Origin: CAWATG01 sp963785035
GTDB lineage: Bacteria; Actinomycetota; Acidimicrobiia; IMCC26256; CAWATG01
Reading direction: 5' to 3'
Assembly (NCBI GenBank): GCA_963785035.1
Contig: CAWATG010000004.1
Span: 724,819-788,818, forward strand
Length of the DNA stretch: 64,000 nucleotides
Positions 1-9,691 of the stretch are shown here, piece after piece; within the stretch, counting starts at the first letter, position 1; the number at the start of each line of letters is the position of its first letter. The notes under the pieces are model-generated. The model ran no database searches, had not been told where the DNA came from, and saw nothing but the letters and a program-made list of their open reading frames with translations. Made by a program: the position numbers and the translations under genes.

Positions 1-187
1 GTTGATCGCGGCGTGAGGTCCTTGCATCTCAGTCATCGACGGCTGCCGCCGGCAACTTGAGGCGATTAGGCGTATAGGGGCGCTCACACCACGCTTTTGG
101 TCGGATTGCCGAACCTGACCGCCGGGTCGTGATGTCCTCCGCCTTCGGCCGCGCTCTGGTCCCGAACGGCGAAACCCGTCGGAAGCG

Positions 188-1426
188 TCAGCGCGGGAGC
201 ACACCTGCCCCGTCGAAGACCAACGGGAGGTACTCAACCTGGCGCAGCATCGGCGCCCACTGCAGTTCGGCCCCCTCCTTGATGTGGTACTCGGGGACAC
301 GACGGTGCCATTCCCGGAGCGCGACCCGAAGCTCCCGACGCGCAAGGTGTGATCCGAGGCAACGATGGATTCCACCTCCGAAGGCGTAGTGACGGTTCAC
401 CGAACGATCGAAGTCGATCTCGCCGGCATGCTCAAACGCAGCGGGATCAGTGTTGGCTGATCCGAGCGAGAGCATCACACTGTCGCCCTCCTTGATTGGA
501 CAACCCCGCACAACAACATCTTGGGTCGCGACCCGGACGATGGTTGGCACAGGAGTCTCGTATCGCAGGAGTTCCTCGACTGCGCTCGGGATCACCGCTG
601 GGTCGTTCACGAGCCGAGTCCGCAGATCATCGCGGTTGGCGAGCGTGTGAAAGAAACACGTGAGACTGTCGGTCACGGTGTCGAGACCGGCGATCATGAA
701 CAGAAAACAGATGTCGAGAATCTCGTCGCGCGTGAGACGCTCACCGTCGACTTCGGCATCGAGGAAGTGACTGAGCATGTCATCGGCACGCTGGTGCTCA
801 CGTTCATCGAGCACCGTGTTGAAGTAGTCGTAGCAACGCTTGGCACTGTCGAGGCGAACCTGTCCCTGCTTCTCGAAATCGGCCTCCCCGCCACCGCGGA
901 TGATGCCATCCTTCAACTCGAGGAAGAGATCGAGATCCTCATAGGGAAGGCCAAGCAGGCGAAGGAACACCTTGCATGGCAACGGCACGGCAAACTCGTC
1001 GTTGAACTCGCACGCGCCTTTGTCGGCAAACCCATCGATGAGGTCGTTGACCAACTCGGTGACATCGTCTTCGAGTGCGGCCATCTTCTGCGGAGCAAAC
1101 AACGGGTCGAGCAAGACCCGGTACTTCTTGTGGTCCGGAGGGTCAATCTGGAGCGGAATGAGCGGTCGGTCGTTGCCGAGCGACGTACTGCCTTCTCCAA
1201 AATTCGAGGAGAACACCGCTGGCTCACGCAACGCGTGTTCGATGTCCTCGTGCAGTGCAAGCGAGGCCATACCACCGTCACCGAACATCCCGAGACTCTC
1301 CTGCCGTGTGACAGGGCACTCGGACCGGAGACGCTCGTAAATCGGATACGGATTCTCGGAAAAGCTCGGCTCGAACATCAGTTCAAACGGATTGATGTCG
1401 GTTGCATCCGCGGCCGCGTCGCTCAT
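188..1426 (-). CDS. Cytochrome P450 monooxygenase
   Basis: A soluble bacterial cytochrome P450 of 412 residues, expected to insert one oxygen atom of O2 into an organic substrate using electrons from a ferredoxin. The sequence shows, in order, the I-helix AGLDTVTDS, the K-helix ExxR in EELLRYETP, and the heme loop FGGGIHRCLGSH with the thiolate cysteine near residue 356. I chose the ATG at 1426 because the 27 open codons upstream look non-coding and the protein from here begins MSDAAADATDINPFE, a normal P450 start with no membrane anchor. No ferredoxin or reductase gene adjoins it, so its electron donor must be encoded elsewhere. The substrate cannot be read from the sequence. The next gene upstream, a YcnI-like protein on the same strand, ends about 58 bases away, and nothing suggests a functional link. 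Confidence 0.93.
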   Translation of the reverse strand: MSDAAADATDINPFELMFEPSFSENPYPIYERLRSECPVTRQESLGMFGDGGMASLALHEDIEHALREPAVFSSNFGEGSTSLGNDRPLIPLQIDPPDHKKYRVLLDPLFAPQKMAALEDDVTELVNDLIDGFADKGACEFNDEFAVPLPCKVFLRLLGLPYEDLDLFLELKDGIIRGGGEADFEKQGQVRLDSAKRCYDYFNTVLDEREHQRADDMLSHFLDAEVDGERLTRDEILDICFLFMIAGLDTVTDSLTCFFHTLANRDDLRTRLVNDPAVIPSAVEELLRYETPVPTIVRVATQDVVVRGCPIKEGDSVMLSLGSANTDPAAFEHAGEIDFDRSVNRHYAFGGGIHRCLGSHLARRELRVALREWHRRVPEYHIKEGAELQWAPMLRQVEYLPLVFDGAGVLPR

Positions 1427-1484
1427 GTGCCACCCCCACAAAACGTTGTCGGCCGCTACGCCTGTGGGCCAACTCGCGCGAACA

Positions 1485-2169
1485 CTACACGCCGCGCCGC
1501 CGAACAAAAAGGGCCCCAGCTGCTCCGCAGGACAGAAGCACGACGACGATGACCAGTCCGATGATCGGGGCGTTCGAGTCGTTCGACGTCGCGGTTCCAG
1601 CTTGTGTGGTCGTCGGCGATACAGTGGTCGCGACGTGCGGTACTGCTCGTGGCGGAACGTCCTCCGACCGGGTCGACGGTTTCGTCAGGTTCGTCCGACG
1701 GCGTCGTTACGTCCAGGGTGATCCGTGGAGCCGCGTCGTCTGCTTCAGGATCGTCGGACTTGGCAATCCATGTGTTTTCGCCCTCGACACAGCCCTGAAG
1801 AGTCGGAAAGAACACGGTCTCGCCTACTTGACCAGCGAGCTTCATCGTGGCCGAGAACGTTGTTTTCGTACCGTCTGGCGCTGTGCCGCCGGTCCAACGG
1901 ATCTCCGTACTGGTCACGCTCGAGGTCCAACCCGGGTTTTCGTCTGCCGTGACGTTGGAGGCATTGGCCGGGATCTGCACCCGCAGGCTCGTCGTCGGCG
2001 ACTCGCCACACCCGTGCGTGAAACTGAACCTGACGACAGTAAGCCCGTCACCGGTCGACGTTGAACCAGCATTCACGTGCGCCCACGCAGGAGCAGACGG
2101 TGCAAGCAACGCGGCGCCGACAATTCCGGCAGCAACGAACAACCACAAGTTCAATAACCTGGTCACCAA
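1485..2169 (-). CDS. YcnI-like DUF1775 surface protein (one frame slip)
   Basis: A secreted, membrane-anchored protein of the YcnI/DUF1775 family, whose members bind Cu(II) through the histidine left at the N-terminus after signal cleavage. A Sec signal peptide ends WAHVNAGS, which would expose that histidine, and the core motif FTHGCGESPTTSLRVQIP follows. The frame opened at 2169 runs on to 1456 with an Arg/His-rich, non-protein-like tail. Reading the other frame from about 1650 gives a Thr/Pro linker, one hydrophobic helix (APIIGLVIVVVLLSCGAAGA) and a basic stop-transfer end RRRGV with stop at 1485, the expected layout. A net one-base slip near 1610-1690 therefore separates the two parts. 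It is probably a sequencing error. No copC/copD partner lies beside it. Confidence 0.8.
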
Positions 2170-2440
2170 CGCTCCTCGAGTCGTGCGGACGTCTCACCAA
2201 ACGACGACCCTATTGAAGTCGAACGTCTCATTCCGTTCCGGACACTGTCACCGGTACGCTCCAAAGGTGTGGCGAATCGAGTTCGGCCCAAACGCGTGGC
2301 GTGCATTGCGGACCATAGACCTCTGGTGGCATCCTCACTCGTAGCGGTGAACTGCGGAAGCCGCGTGGAGCACAGGACCTACCCCGGAGTCGACGAGTCC
2401 CCGGGGAGGACACCCATCACTACGAAGCCAGGCCAGACGC

Positions 2441-3653
2441 GTCAGCCTTGAAATCGGCGTTACCGATTCTGAAATACACCTCGGGCACATCGTCAGCAAG
2501 ACCAGCCCACTCGGGGCAGATGCCTTCTCCGCTCCGATGTACGGCGCACGTGCGTTCTTCGCATCGCTAAACGCCCGTGGCGGTGTCAACGGACGCACGG
2601 TAAAGCTCACCGTCTGCGATGACAACGCCACCGGCGCAGGAAACCGACGGTGCGCTCGCAAGCTGATCGAAGAAGAAAAGGTGATGGCATTCGTCGGTAA
2701 CACGATCTTCGATTATTCGGCAGCGGCCTATGTCGACGACAAGGGCGTCCCCGATATCGGCGGCCAACCGATCGACAACGCCTACGACCAGTACGGCCAC
2801 CTGTTCAGCATCTACGGCACCTCGACCCCACGCAACGGCACGATCGGTGTCGCCGGAAAACTCGATGGCGGTACCGAAATCCAGCGATACTTCAAAGTTG
2901 CTCTCGGTGCACGGACCGCGGGAATCGTCTACTACAACCAGAACGACTCCCAGCGATACGCGAATCTGACCGCCATGGCTCTTCAAGCCGAGGGGTATAC
3001 CGTGGTTCGCGAGCAGGTCGACTTCTCCGTTCCGAATTTCGATGCAGCTGCCATCGACATGCGCGAACGACAGGTCGACATCGTGTTCGACGCACTCGAC
3101 AGCGCGGGAAACGTCAACCTCTGCAAGGCCATGGACGCCGTGCGCCTCACCGTCAAGGCCAAGGTCATGACGGTCCAGAGCTGGAATGAGTCACTACGCA
3201 ACGACTACGCCGGGAACGCGCCGTTGTCGCGACTCCATCTATGCCACGGCCACCTCGCGCAACTACATGGACACCCGGTTCCCCGCGGTGAAGCAGTTCC
3301 GCAACGACATGCGGCGCTCATTCCCCGATCGAGAGGCAAAGCTCGCAATGTGGACCCAAGAAGGATGGGCCGCCGCGCAGTGGTTCGCCGATGCCGCGAA
3401 ATCGTGTGGCGCCACGCTCACGCGTACGTGCGTCGAGCGGTATCTCGAACAACCGAAACCGTATGACGGCCACGGCTTGTTGACGCCGCGAAAATTCACA
3501 AAGGACACAACACTCGGAGGGACGCGGCACAACTGCCTCAGCGTCGCTCGGTGGAAGACCAGCGCCGACAACGGCGCCGGAGCCTGGGTCACGACAACAC
3601 CAAAGGGCGACTTTGCCTGCTACAACGTACCGAGCGTCATCTATACGCCGTGA
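2441..3653 (+). CDS. Branched-chain amino-acid type ABC transporter substrate-binding protein (frame slip; 5' end unclear)
   Basis: Extracellular binding protein of the LivK type (periplasmic-binding fold, peripla_BP_6), which hands a small amide or amino-acid-like ligand to the permease encoded just downstream on the other strand. The first lobe begins at VTDSEIHLGHIVS and continues through LIEEEKVMAFVGNTIFDYS. The frame changes near 3226, after the motif NESLRNDYAGNAPL, and the second lobe continues with MDTRFPAVKQFRNDM to the stop at 3653. No signal peptide can be read in one frame: in-frame stops lie at 2342 and 2348, so either the leader is disrupted by another slip or the start is further upstream. 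The 3' end overlaps the 3' end of the convergent livF-like gene by about 13 bases. Confidence 0.75.
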
Positions 3654-4347
3654 GGCCGCTCACGCTTATGCCCTGACGCAGCGTGCGGTCGCGGCGAGCC
3701 CACGGCACCACGCGGATCTCCTGAATACACCACTTCGCCTCGGCGCATGCGATACGCGATATCGGCGAGTCGAAGTGCCTCGTCAAGATATTGCTCGACG
3801 ATCACGAGACTGCGGTCGGGGGCTCTCGAGACCAGCGATCCGATCGTAGAACCGGTCGGCAGCTCCGGGTGAAAGCCCATGGCTCGCCTCATCCAGGAGC
3901 ACGAACCGAGCGGAGCGCAGAAGCGGGTGCGACAACGCGACCATCTGACGTTCCCCGCCCGAAAGCGTTCCTGCACGACGTTCGAGCAACCCGGCAAGCG
4001 CTGGGAATGTATCGATGGCGGCATCGAATTGGCTGACCCTGAGAAAACAATGTGAGGTTCTCGCGCACGGTGAGTGCGGTGAATACGTTGTGCCCATCCG
4101 GGACCAGGACCATCCCATCGGCAGCGCGGTCGTAGGCTGAGCGATTGGTGATATCACGCCCAGACCACTCGACAATGCCGCTGCGTACCGGAAGCAGTCC
4201 TGCGATACAACGCAACAGGGTTGACTTCCCCGCCCCATTCGGTCCGACGACCGCGACCGTTGCACCGGCCGGAATCGTGACATCAACGCCGTGGAGAACC
4301 TCGACCCTGCCGTAGCCGGCGCGCACGTCTCGGACTTCGAGCCCCAT
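3641..4347 (-). CDS. livF: ABC transporter ATPase, LivF type (two frame slips)
   Basis: ATP-hydrolysing subunit of a branched-chain amino-acid type importer. From the ATG at 4347 (MGLEVRDVRAGYG) it shows the Walker A GPNGAGKST and, after a slip near 4040, the signature LSGGERQMVAL and Walker B VLLDEASHGLSP. A second slip near 3825 leads to LVIVEQYLDEAL and the normal C-terminus RRGEVVYSGD. Each part sits in a different frame, but in the correct order and with no protein missing. The start lies 25 bases after the livG stop, so the two ATPases are co-transcribed with the fused permease. Two slips within 700 bases of an essential-type ATPase look like base-calling errors, not decay. Confidence 0.8.
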
Positions 4348-4372
4348 CACGATCGGCTCGCAATCATGGTCG

Positions 4373-5136
4373 TCATCCTGTGAGTCCCAATACCGCGGCA
4401 CGTACGTCTGCTCGGTCGAGCACCTCGCCGGACGCTCCACTCGCAATCACCCGTCCAGCCACCATCGCATAGACGACGATCGGCAGACGCGCCCACCAGG
4501 GAGATGTCGTGTTCGATGAGCACGACCGTCAAACCGCGCGCGGCCTGTGCCGCGAGCTGTTGGCGGAGGCGTCCGACTTCGACGTCGTCGAGACCACTTG
4601 CAGGCTCGTCGAGCAACATGACTTTCGGGCACATACACAGCGCTCGCGCCAGCTCGACGTTCCGTAACGTGCCGGTTGGAAGCTGCCCTGCTCGAACATC
4701 ACGAAGCCCGGTGAGCTTCGTATCAGCCAGGACACGCTCGACGAGCGCCGCGCGGGCACGCACCTCGGCACCACCGATACCAAGAATCTCCCGCACGGTG
4801 ACCGACCGGCTTCGGTTCTCCGCGCCGATCAGCAGGTTCTCCCCAACAGTCAGCGTCTCGAACACGCGACGAATGCTGGAACGTCCGCGCGATGCCGTGA
4901 CGCGCACGCTCATCGGTGGTCATCGGTGTCACATCGAGCCCGTCGAGCAGAACCTGACCTTCGGCTGGCGTACGTACCCCGCTGAGGCAGTCGAAAAGAG
5001 TGGTCTTGCCTGCACCATTGGGCCCGATCACAGCGGTAACGCTTCCCGGTTCGGCACGCAGGTACACACGATCGACGGCCACCATCCCACCGTGGCGAAA
5101 GACGAGGCCTCTGGCCTCGAAAATGGCGCCGGTCAT
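4373..5136 (-). CDS. livG: ABC transporter ATPase, LivG type (two frame slips)
   Basis: Second ATPase of the branched-chain amino-acid type importer. It opens with MTGAIFEARGLVFRHGG, has Walker A GPNGAGKTT, and slips near 4880 into the frame holding FETLTVGENLLIGAEN, the long insertion typical of LivG, and Walker B VMLLDEPASGLDD. A further slip near 4490 is needed after IEHDISLVGA. The third frame then reads LPIVVYAMVAGRVIASG and ends DVRAAVLGLTG with TGA at 4373. The start codon overlaps the stop of the fused permease gene by four bases (ATGA), so translation is probably coupled. The signature sequence is atypical (GQLPTGTLRNVELARAL instead of LSGGQ), which is worth noting but may partly reflect base errors. 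Confidence 0.78.
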
Positions 5137-7067
5137 CGCCGCAGCCTCGCCGCGAGTGCACGACCCGCGGGCGAGAGTGTGACCGCCTTATCGGACGCCA
5201 GCGCGGACACACGCGGCCCGAAGTACCGCGAGCGGTCTGCACCCAGACGCCGGATCGTGAACAGGAGTCCTCCGGGTGTGCGACCCATGACAACGGCAGC
5301 AGCGCCGATGACAATCGTGGAGAGACCTTCGCCAAACGACTGGTCGAGACCGACGATCAGCGCTGCGCCGAGTACCGCTCCCGCAGCACTGTCGATGCCG
5401 AATACCACCACCGCTGCAAACCAGATCAGTCCCTGCAACGGATCAAAGGTGCCCGCGTCGAAAGCACGCGCCGACTGAGCGAGCAGGGCGCCCCCGAGGG
5501 TCGCCACGGCCGCGCCGAGAGCGAAAACCCGAATGCGAAGCCGATGAGCGTCGACGCCACAGGCGTGAGCCCCCTCTTCATCATCTCGAATGGCCATCAA
5601 TGCGCGCCCGATGCGGCCTCGGTGATGGAAGCGCACGAGCAGCAACACTGCGCCGAGGCACACCACCTCGAAGAGATAGAACGAAACCGGTCCGTCGAAA
5701 GGAGCTGGGGGACCCACCCGGAGGTCGGAGACAATCGTGGGCTGGGCGAAGACCAGACGGCTGACGAGAGCCGCGATGCTGAAGGTTGTCAGCGCGAGGA
5801 ACAGGCCTCGTCGTCGAATTGCCGGCCACGCCATGAGCAAGCCGAGACAGCCCGTCACCACGACCGCCCCAGCGAGCGCGACAAGACCTGGCACAGCCGG
5901 AATGCCCGGTACCTGCCCGTGCTGAAACTTGGCCGCGAGCAACGCGCCGAACCCCGCGTAGGCAGCTTGGCCGAACGAGAGCTGGCCGCTATACCCGCTC
6001 ACGACGACAACCGACACCAGAATGATCGCGAATGCCGGAACCCGCTGGGCGGTCTGGAGATCACCGCGCGACAGCAAGAGTGGGATGCCGAGGAAGAGCA
6101 GCGCCGGAAGCCACCAACCGCGCGGAGTTGCGAGGGTACCTCGCACTGCAAGGCTCGCAACGGCACCGGAGTCCGCGCCACCAGGTTCGTCGAGGCGTCG
6201 CATGAGCAGGAGCGCGGCGAATAATGCAACCACGAAGAGGTTGGTACGCAGCGCTTCGAACACCACTCCCGGGTCGCCCGTGAGATGGAGACGCGTCAGT
6301 TCACTCTGTACCACGCCGATCATGAGGGCGCTGACGACAACAGCGAATGCCGAGGTGAGACGGGCGAAGACCACGACGGCCATCGTCTCAAGGACGACAA
6401 GCGTGAGTGTGTAGGGATCCAGGCGCAGGCTTGGCGCGAGCAGAATGCCGCTTACTCCTGCGAGGACCGCTCCCGCTGCCCATGCCACAGCCGAAATCCG
6501 GTTCACGTCGACGACTGCCAACATTGCGAGATTCCGGTCGTCGACCACCGCACGGGAGAGCAACCCGAACCTGGTGCGCAAGGCGGACGTGATCACAACG
6601 CCCACGACAAGCACAACAGCCAAAGCGACCAACGTGCTCATCCGCACCGACGCCCCGCCGGGCAGACCCACCGAGCGAGAGGGTGTCAACGACACCGCGT
6701 CGGTTCGCGCCTGAATGCCCCAGAAATACGTCTCAAGACCTACCAGGAGAACGAAGACACCGATGGTTGCGACGAGCGAAGCCGTTGCCGGGCTGCGACG
6801 GCGTTGCAGGGACCGGAAAAGTCCAACGTCCAGGATCACTCCGAGCGCTGGACAGACGACACCTATCACCAACACGGCGCTGACCGCTTGGGGCCAATGC
6901 CAGACCCGGACCATCTGCCAAAGCAGGTACGCCGCAAGCGTTGCGATTGCTCCAAAGGCGATGTTGAACACGCCCGTCACCCGATATGTCAAGAGCAACC
7001 CGAGCCCGGCCAGTGCCGCCACTGCACCGACACCGAGACCGGCGAGCGCCAAGTCGATGAACAGCAT
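5133..7067 (-). CDS. Fused branched-chain amino-acid ABC permease, LivH-LivM
   Basis: Membrane channel of the importer, with both permease subunits in one 644-residue chain. The N-terminal half (about residues 1-290) is LivH-like: MLFIDLALAGLGVGAVAALA, then a string of hydrophobic helices ending near LLMRRLDEPGG. The C-terminal half (about 310-600) is LivM-like, with VVVSGYSGQLSFGQAAYAGF and the cytoplasmic ATPase-contact segment ALMAIRDDEEGAHACGVD. About 16 to 18 hydrophobic segments can be counted. The frame is intact across the fusion. The gene starts 3 bases after the stop of a small membrane protein and overlaps livG by 4 bases, so it sits in the middle of one operon. Fusions of this pair occur in other actinobacteria; the transported ligand is not revealed by the sequence. 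Confidence 0.9.
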   Translation of the reverse strand: MLFIDLALAGLGVGAVAALAGLGLLLTYRVTGVFNIAFGAIATLAAYLLWQMVRVWHWPQAVSAVLVIGVVCPALGVILDVGLFRSLQRRRSPATASLVATIGVFVLLVGLETYFWGIQARTDAVSLTPSRSVGLPGGASVRMSTLVALAVVLVVGVVITSALRTRFGLLSRAVVDDRNLAMLAVVDVNRISAVAWAAGAVLAGVSGILLAPSLRLDPYTLTLVVLETMAVVVFARLTSAFAVVVSALMIGVVQSELTRLHLTGDPGVVFEALRTNLFVVALFAALLLMRRLDEPGGADSGAVASLAVRGTLATPRGWWLPALLFLGIPLLLSRGDLQTAQRVPAFAIILVSVVVVSGYSGQLSFGQAAYAGFGALLAAKFQHGQVPGIPAVPGLVALAGAVVVTGCLGLLMAWPAIRRRGLFLALTTFSIAALVSRLVFAQPTIVSDLRVGPPAPFDGPVSFYLFEVVCLGAVLLLVRFHHRGRIGRALMAIRDDEEGAHACGVDAHRLRIRVFALGAAVATLGGALLAQSARAFDAGTFDPLQGLIWFAAVVVFGIDSAAGAVLGAALIVGLDQSFGEGLSTIVIGAAAVVMGRTPGGLLFTIRRLGADRSRYFGPRVSALASDKAVTLSPAGRALAARLRR

Positions 7068-7070
7068 GGT

Positions 7071-7391
7071 TCACTCGTCCGGATCAGGTTGCGATACGAC
7101 CGACGCCTCGGTGAGCAACTCATAGAGCGTCGCGACCATCTGCGCCGAGTCGGCGGTGTTGCGCCTCCCCGACTCGCCGGCTAGCAGCACCGCGCCGGCG
7201 ACGACGACGGCGGCACCAGGAATCGAGGCCGAGGCAACAAATGGGAGTTGCAACGCCACCAACGATTCGCCCGACACTCCCCACCAACCGAGGAAGAGCA
7301 ACACTGCTCCGATCACGACGAGCGCAACGCCCCACCATCCGGTCACCGACAGCCAGCGTGCCGGAACCGCCCGTTCGCTCTGCATTGGCAT
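7071..7391 (-). CDS. Small two-helix membrane protein at the head of the liv-type operon
   Basis: A 106-residue protein that I do not recognise. From the ATG at 7391 (MPMQSERAVPARWLSV) it has two hydrophobic helices, GVALVVIGAVLLFLGWWGV and the stretch around IPGAAVVVAGAVLLAG, then a charged cytoplasmic tail ending SQPDPDE. It lies 3 bases upstream of the fused permease gene and on the same strand, so it is very likely the first gene of that operon and could be an accessory or anchoring subunit. The alternative start at 7457 would add 22 residues with no protein character. The function is not known; the operon position is the only clue. Confidence 0.6.
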   Translation of the reverse strand: MPMQSERAVPARWLSVTGWWGVALVVIGAVLLFLGWWGVSGESLVALQLPFVASASIPGAAVVVAGAVLLAGESGRRNTADSAQMVATLYELLTEASVVSQPDPDE

Positions 7392-7438
7392 GGTGCGGCA
7401 AGCGTAGTGAGTCCCGATGTTGCCTGAGGGCACCGACA

Positions 7439-8000
7439 GTGCAATCATCGGTCCCATCGCAGACGCGTCCCGAGTCGCAGCGTTATCCGATCCGGATCCC
7501 GACCCTCGCGGCTGTGTTCGCGGCCTGCGCCGCCCTCATGGCCAGTAGCTGCGAGTCCCGGGTCAGGGACGACGTGGCCACCGTCCAGGAAGTCGTGAGC
7601 GTACCGTCCACCACGACATCGCGCGTGACGTCGACCACGATCGATTCGGGCGCGGCAATCACGATCATCACGCAAAACTGGGAACGGTTCTTCCTGGCGG
7701 GAACGCCATTGGCTGAGCGCGAAACCCTGCTCGAGGACGGGCCGCGCTACGCCGAGGCGCTGAACGGTCGTGCCACCGACCCACTGCAAGCACAAGCGAG
7801 CGCGAAGGTCCGTCGCGTCGACGTTATCGACGCGGCAACATGCGCGCGTCGTCTACGACGTCCTCCTCGGCGGGACCGTTGCGTTGCCAGCGGCCGAGGG
7901 CAACGCGGTGTTCCAGGACCGAACCTGGAAGGTGAGCGCGGAGAGCTTCTGCTCTCTCATCAGCCTTGGCGCAAGTGCGCCGGTCCCGGGTTGCGCCTGA
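7439..8000 (+). CDS. Putative lipoprotein with MTB12-like / NTF2-like fold (one frame slip)
   Basis: Small exported protein resembling the low-molecular-weight antigen MTB12 group. A GTG at 7439 opens a leader whose hydrophobic core AVFAACAALMASSCES ends in a cysteine, a plausible lipobox. A short Thr/Ser linker follows, then the globular part NWERFFLAGTPLAERETL. At about 7853 the frame moves by one base inside a GC-rich run (tgcgcgcgtcgtc), and the second frame continues ARVVYDVLLGGTVALP and VFQDRTWKVSAESFCSLI to the stop at 8000. The two pieces join without losing protein. It is divergent from the liv-type operon. The role is unknown; related proteins are cell-surface antigens of uncertain function. 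Confidence 0.6.
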
Positions 8001-8147
8001 GGCGTCAGCGTCGAATACGCCATTGCGCGAGTTACGATCCGTGTTGGCGTGACGGCTGAGACCTTGCCCGTCCGTCCTTCCGAACATGATCACACGTGTG
8101 ACGTCGGCTGCGTCGAGCCTCGTCTGTACACCCGGGGAGCCGAGGCG

Positions 8148-9504
8148 CTACGGGTACGGTCGATCGAAAAGGACCACGAGGCGCGGCCGGTCGTCGCCGT
8201 TGCCGCTCGTCGCGCAGCTCCCACCGCCTTCCGTCTGGCAGAACTTCGCCAGGATGTGACCCGCATCGTTCTCGCTGGAGTCTGCGACCTTCCAGCCGTA
8301 GTTCGTTGCCGATCCGCCTACGAACGCGGCGACCTCATTCGTGACGTCCCACGACACCCACAGGTTGTTCGTCGTCGTAATCGACGCCGAGGCCGCGACC
8401 GTACCCGAGACGTTGCCGCCAGTGTTGTCCCACGTCCAGGTCGGAGCGCCGGCGCCGCTCTCGTTCCATGTGGCGAGAACGCGATAGAGATTGTACGTGC
8501 GCGTCGAAGACGGCACCGCGAACTTGAACAGATCGAATGACGAACTCACGATCTTCGATCCGGACGGTATCGCCTGCCCTGTCTCGCCACAGTTGCCGGC
8601 GAGGTTGAACTTGACGAAGACATGGTTGCGGTCGGAGCCGGAGGTATTTGGCGTCGACGATTCAGCGACCTGGAGCTGATTGGCGTGGTTGTCGTAGATG
8701 TTGCCCTGCACGGTGGATCCGCTCGCGTTGTAGTTGTCGTCTGTCGCCCGCAAGGTACAGGTGTCGACGGACGGCTGGTAGGTGATGACCACGCGGGGAA
8801 CCAGCGACGAATTGCAGGAGCCGCTGGTGATCTCCCGATCGCAGAAGTAGCGCGTTGGTCAGGTTCGAGCTACTCTCCACGCTGTCGGAAATGCGCCAGC
8901 CATAGTTTGGCGTACCCCCAACGATGAGACGCACATCGGCCGTGACATCCCAAGACTTCCACACGTTCGCCGTCGTGCCCGTCGCCACCGATGACGAAGG
9001 CGACCCCGCAACGGCAGGCTGATTACTCCACGTCAAGGCGCCCTCGGTCCACGATGCCCCCGTGACGCGGTGGGCCGCATAGGTGAGGTTCACTCCCGGT
9101 GCGTTGAACATGTAGAGCTGCAAGGTCGCCGAGATCACAGCGACTCCTGCCTCCATTCCCTGCCCCGACTCGTCGCATGGGCTTTCGGCAAACGCAACGA
9201 ACGCACGCTCATTGTCGTCGCCGGAGAAGATCCCGCCGTCGTCGGACTGCACACGAAGGCTTCCGGCGTCGTGCGTGCTCGAGCTGGCGGACTGATCCAC
9301 ATACGAATCGTTATTCGCCGTCCGCAGGGTGCAGGTACTGACCGGCGGGTTCGTGATGCTGATTCCGGTATTCGAGCTTGCCGTGAGTTTGCTCACGGGC
9401 GACACGCTGAGGTTCGCCGCCGAGACGAATCCGATCGAGATCAGAACGATCACTACCACGAGAGCGAACGCAGGAATTGGCATGCGCCGCCACACGGTGA
9501 TCAT
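8148..9504 (-). CDS. Secreted protein with two DNRLRE-type beta domains (one frame slip)
   Basis: A cell-surface or secreted protein of about 450 residues. It starts MITVWRRMPIPAFALVVVIV with a signal anchor, followed by two homologous beta-sandwich domains of the DNRLRE type. Repeat one carries TCTLRTANNDSYVDQ, then SWDVTADVRLIVGG and NYGWRISDS. Repeat two carries TCTLRATDDNYNASG, then SWDVTNEVAAFVGG and NYGWKVADSSE. The join between the repeats needs a one-base slip near 8845, where the frame passes from NLTNALLLR to EITSGSCNSSLVPR. There is no sortase signal or second membrane helix. Such domains commonly serve adhesion or carbohydrate binding, but no enzymatic domain is present to say which. 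Confidence 0.7.
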
Positions 9505-9691
9505 CGAGCCCTCCTCGCCACCCGTGCGCGTCCGGGACGGCAGTCCAAGGCATCAACACCTGATCCGTTACAGGTATCGGGACATTCTGCGCCCGACTTG
9601 AGAGCCTTGCGCCCTCGCCGTTTCGCCCTTTCGCGGCGAAACATTCCCGGAATCTCCACCTCCCCTGATCAACGCAGGCGACATGGCCTGC

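Noticed and set aside
1..187. Gene upstream of the first P450 stop
   Set aside because: No frame with protein character was seen on either strand in this short edge segment.
521..1552. A 343-codon plus-strand frame
   Set aside because: It is antisense to the P450 gene, whose motifs are complete; composition is that of a shadow frame in GC-rich DNA.
6285..7184. A 299-codon plus-strand frame rich in His, Asp and Arg
   Set aside because: It is antisense to the fused permease gene, and the skewed composition is typical of a shadow frame.
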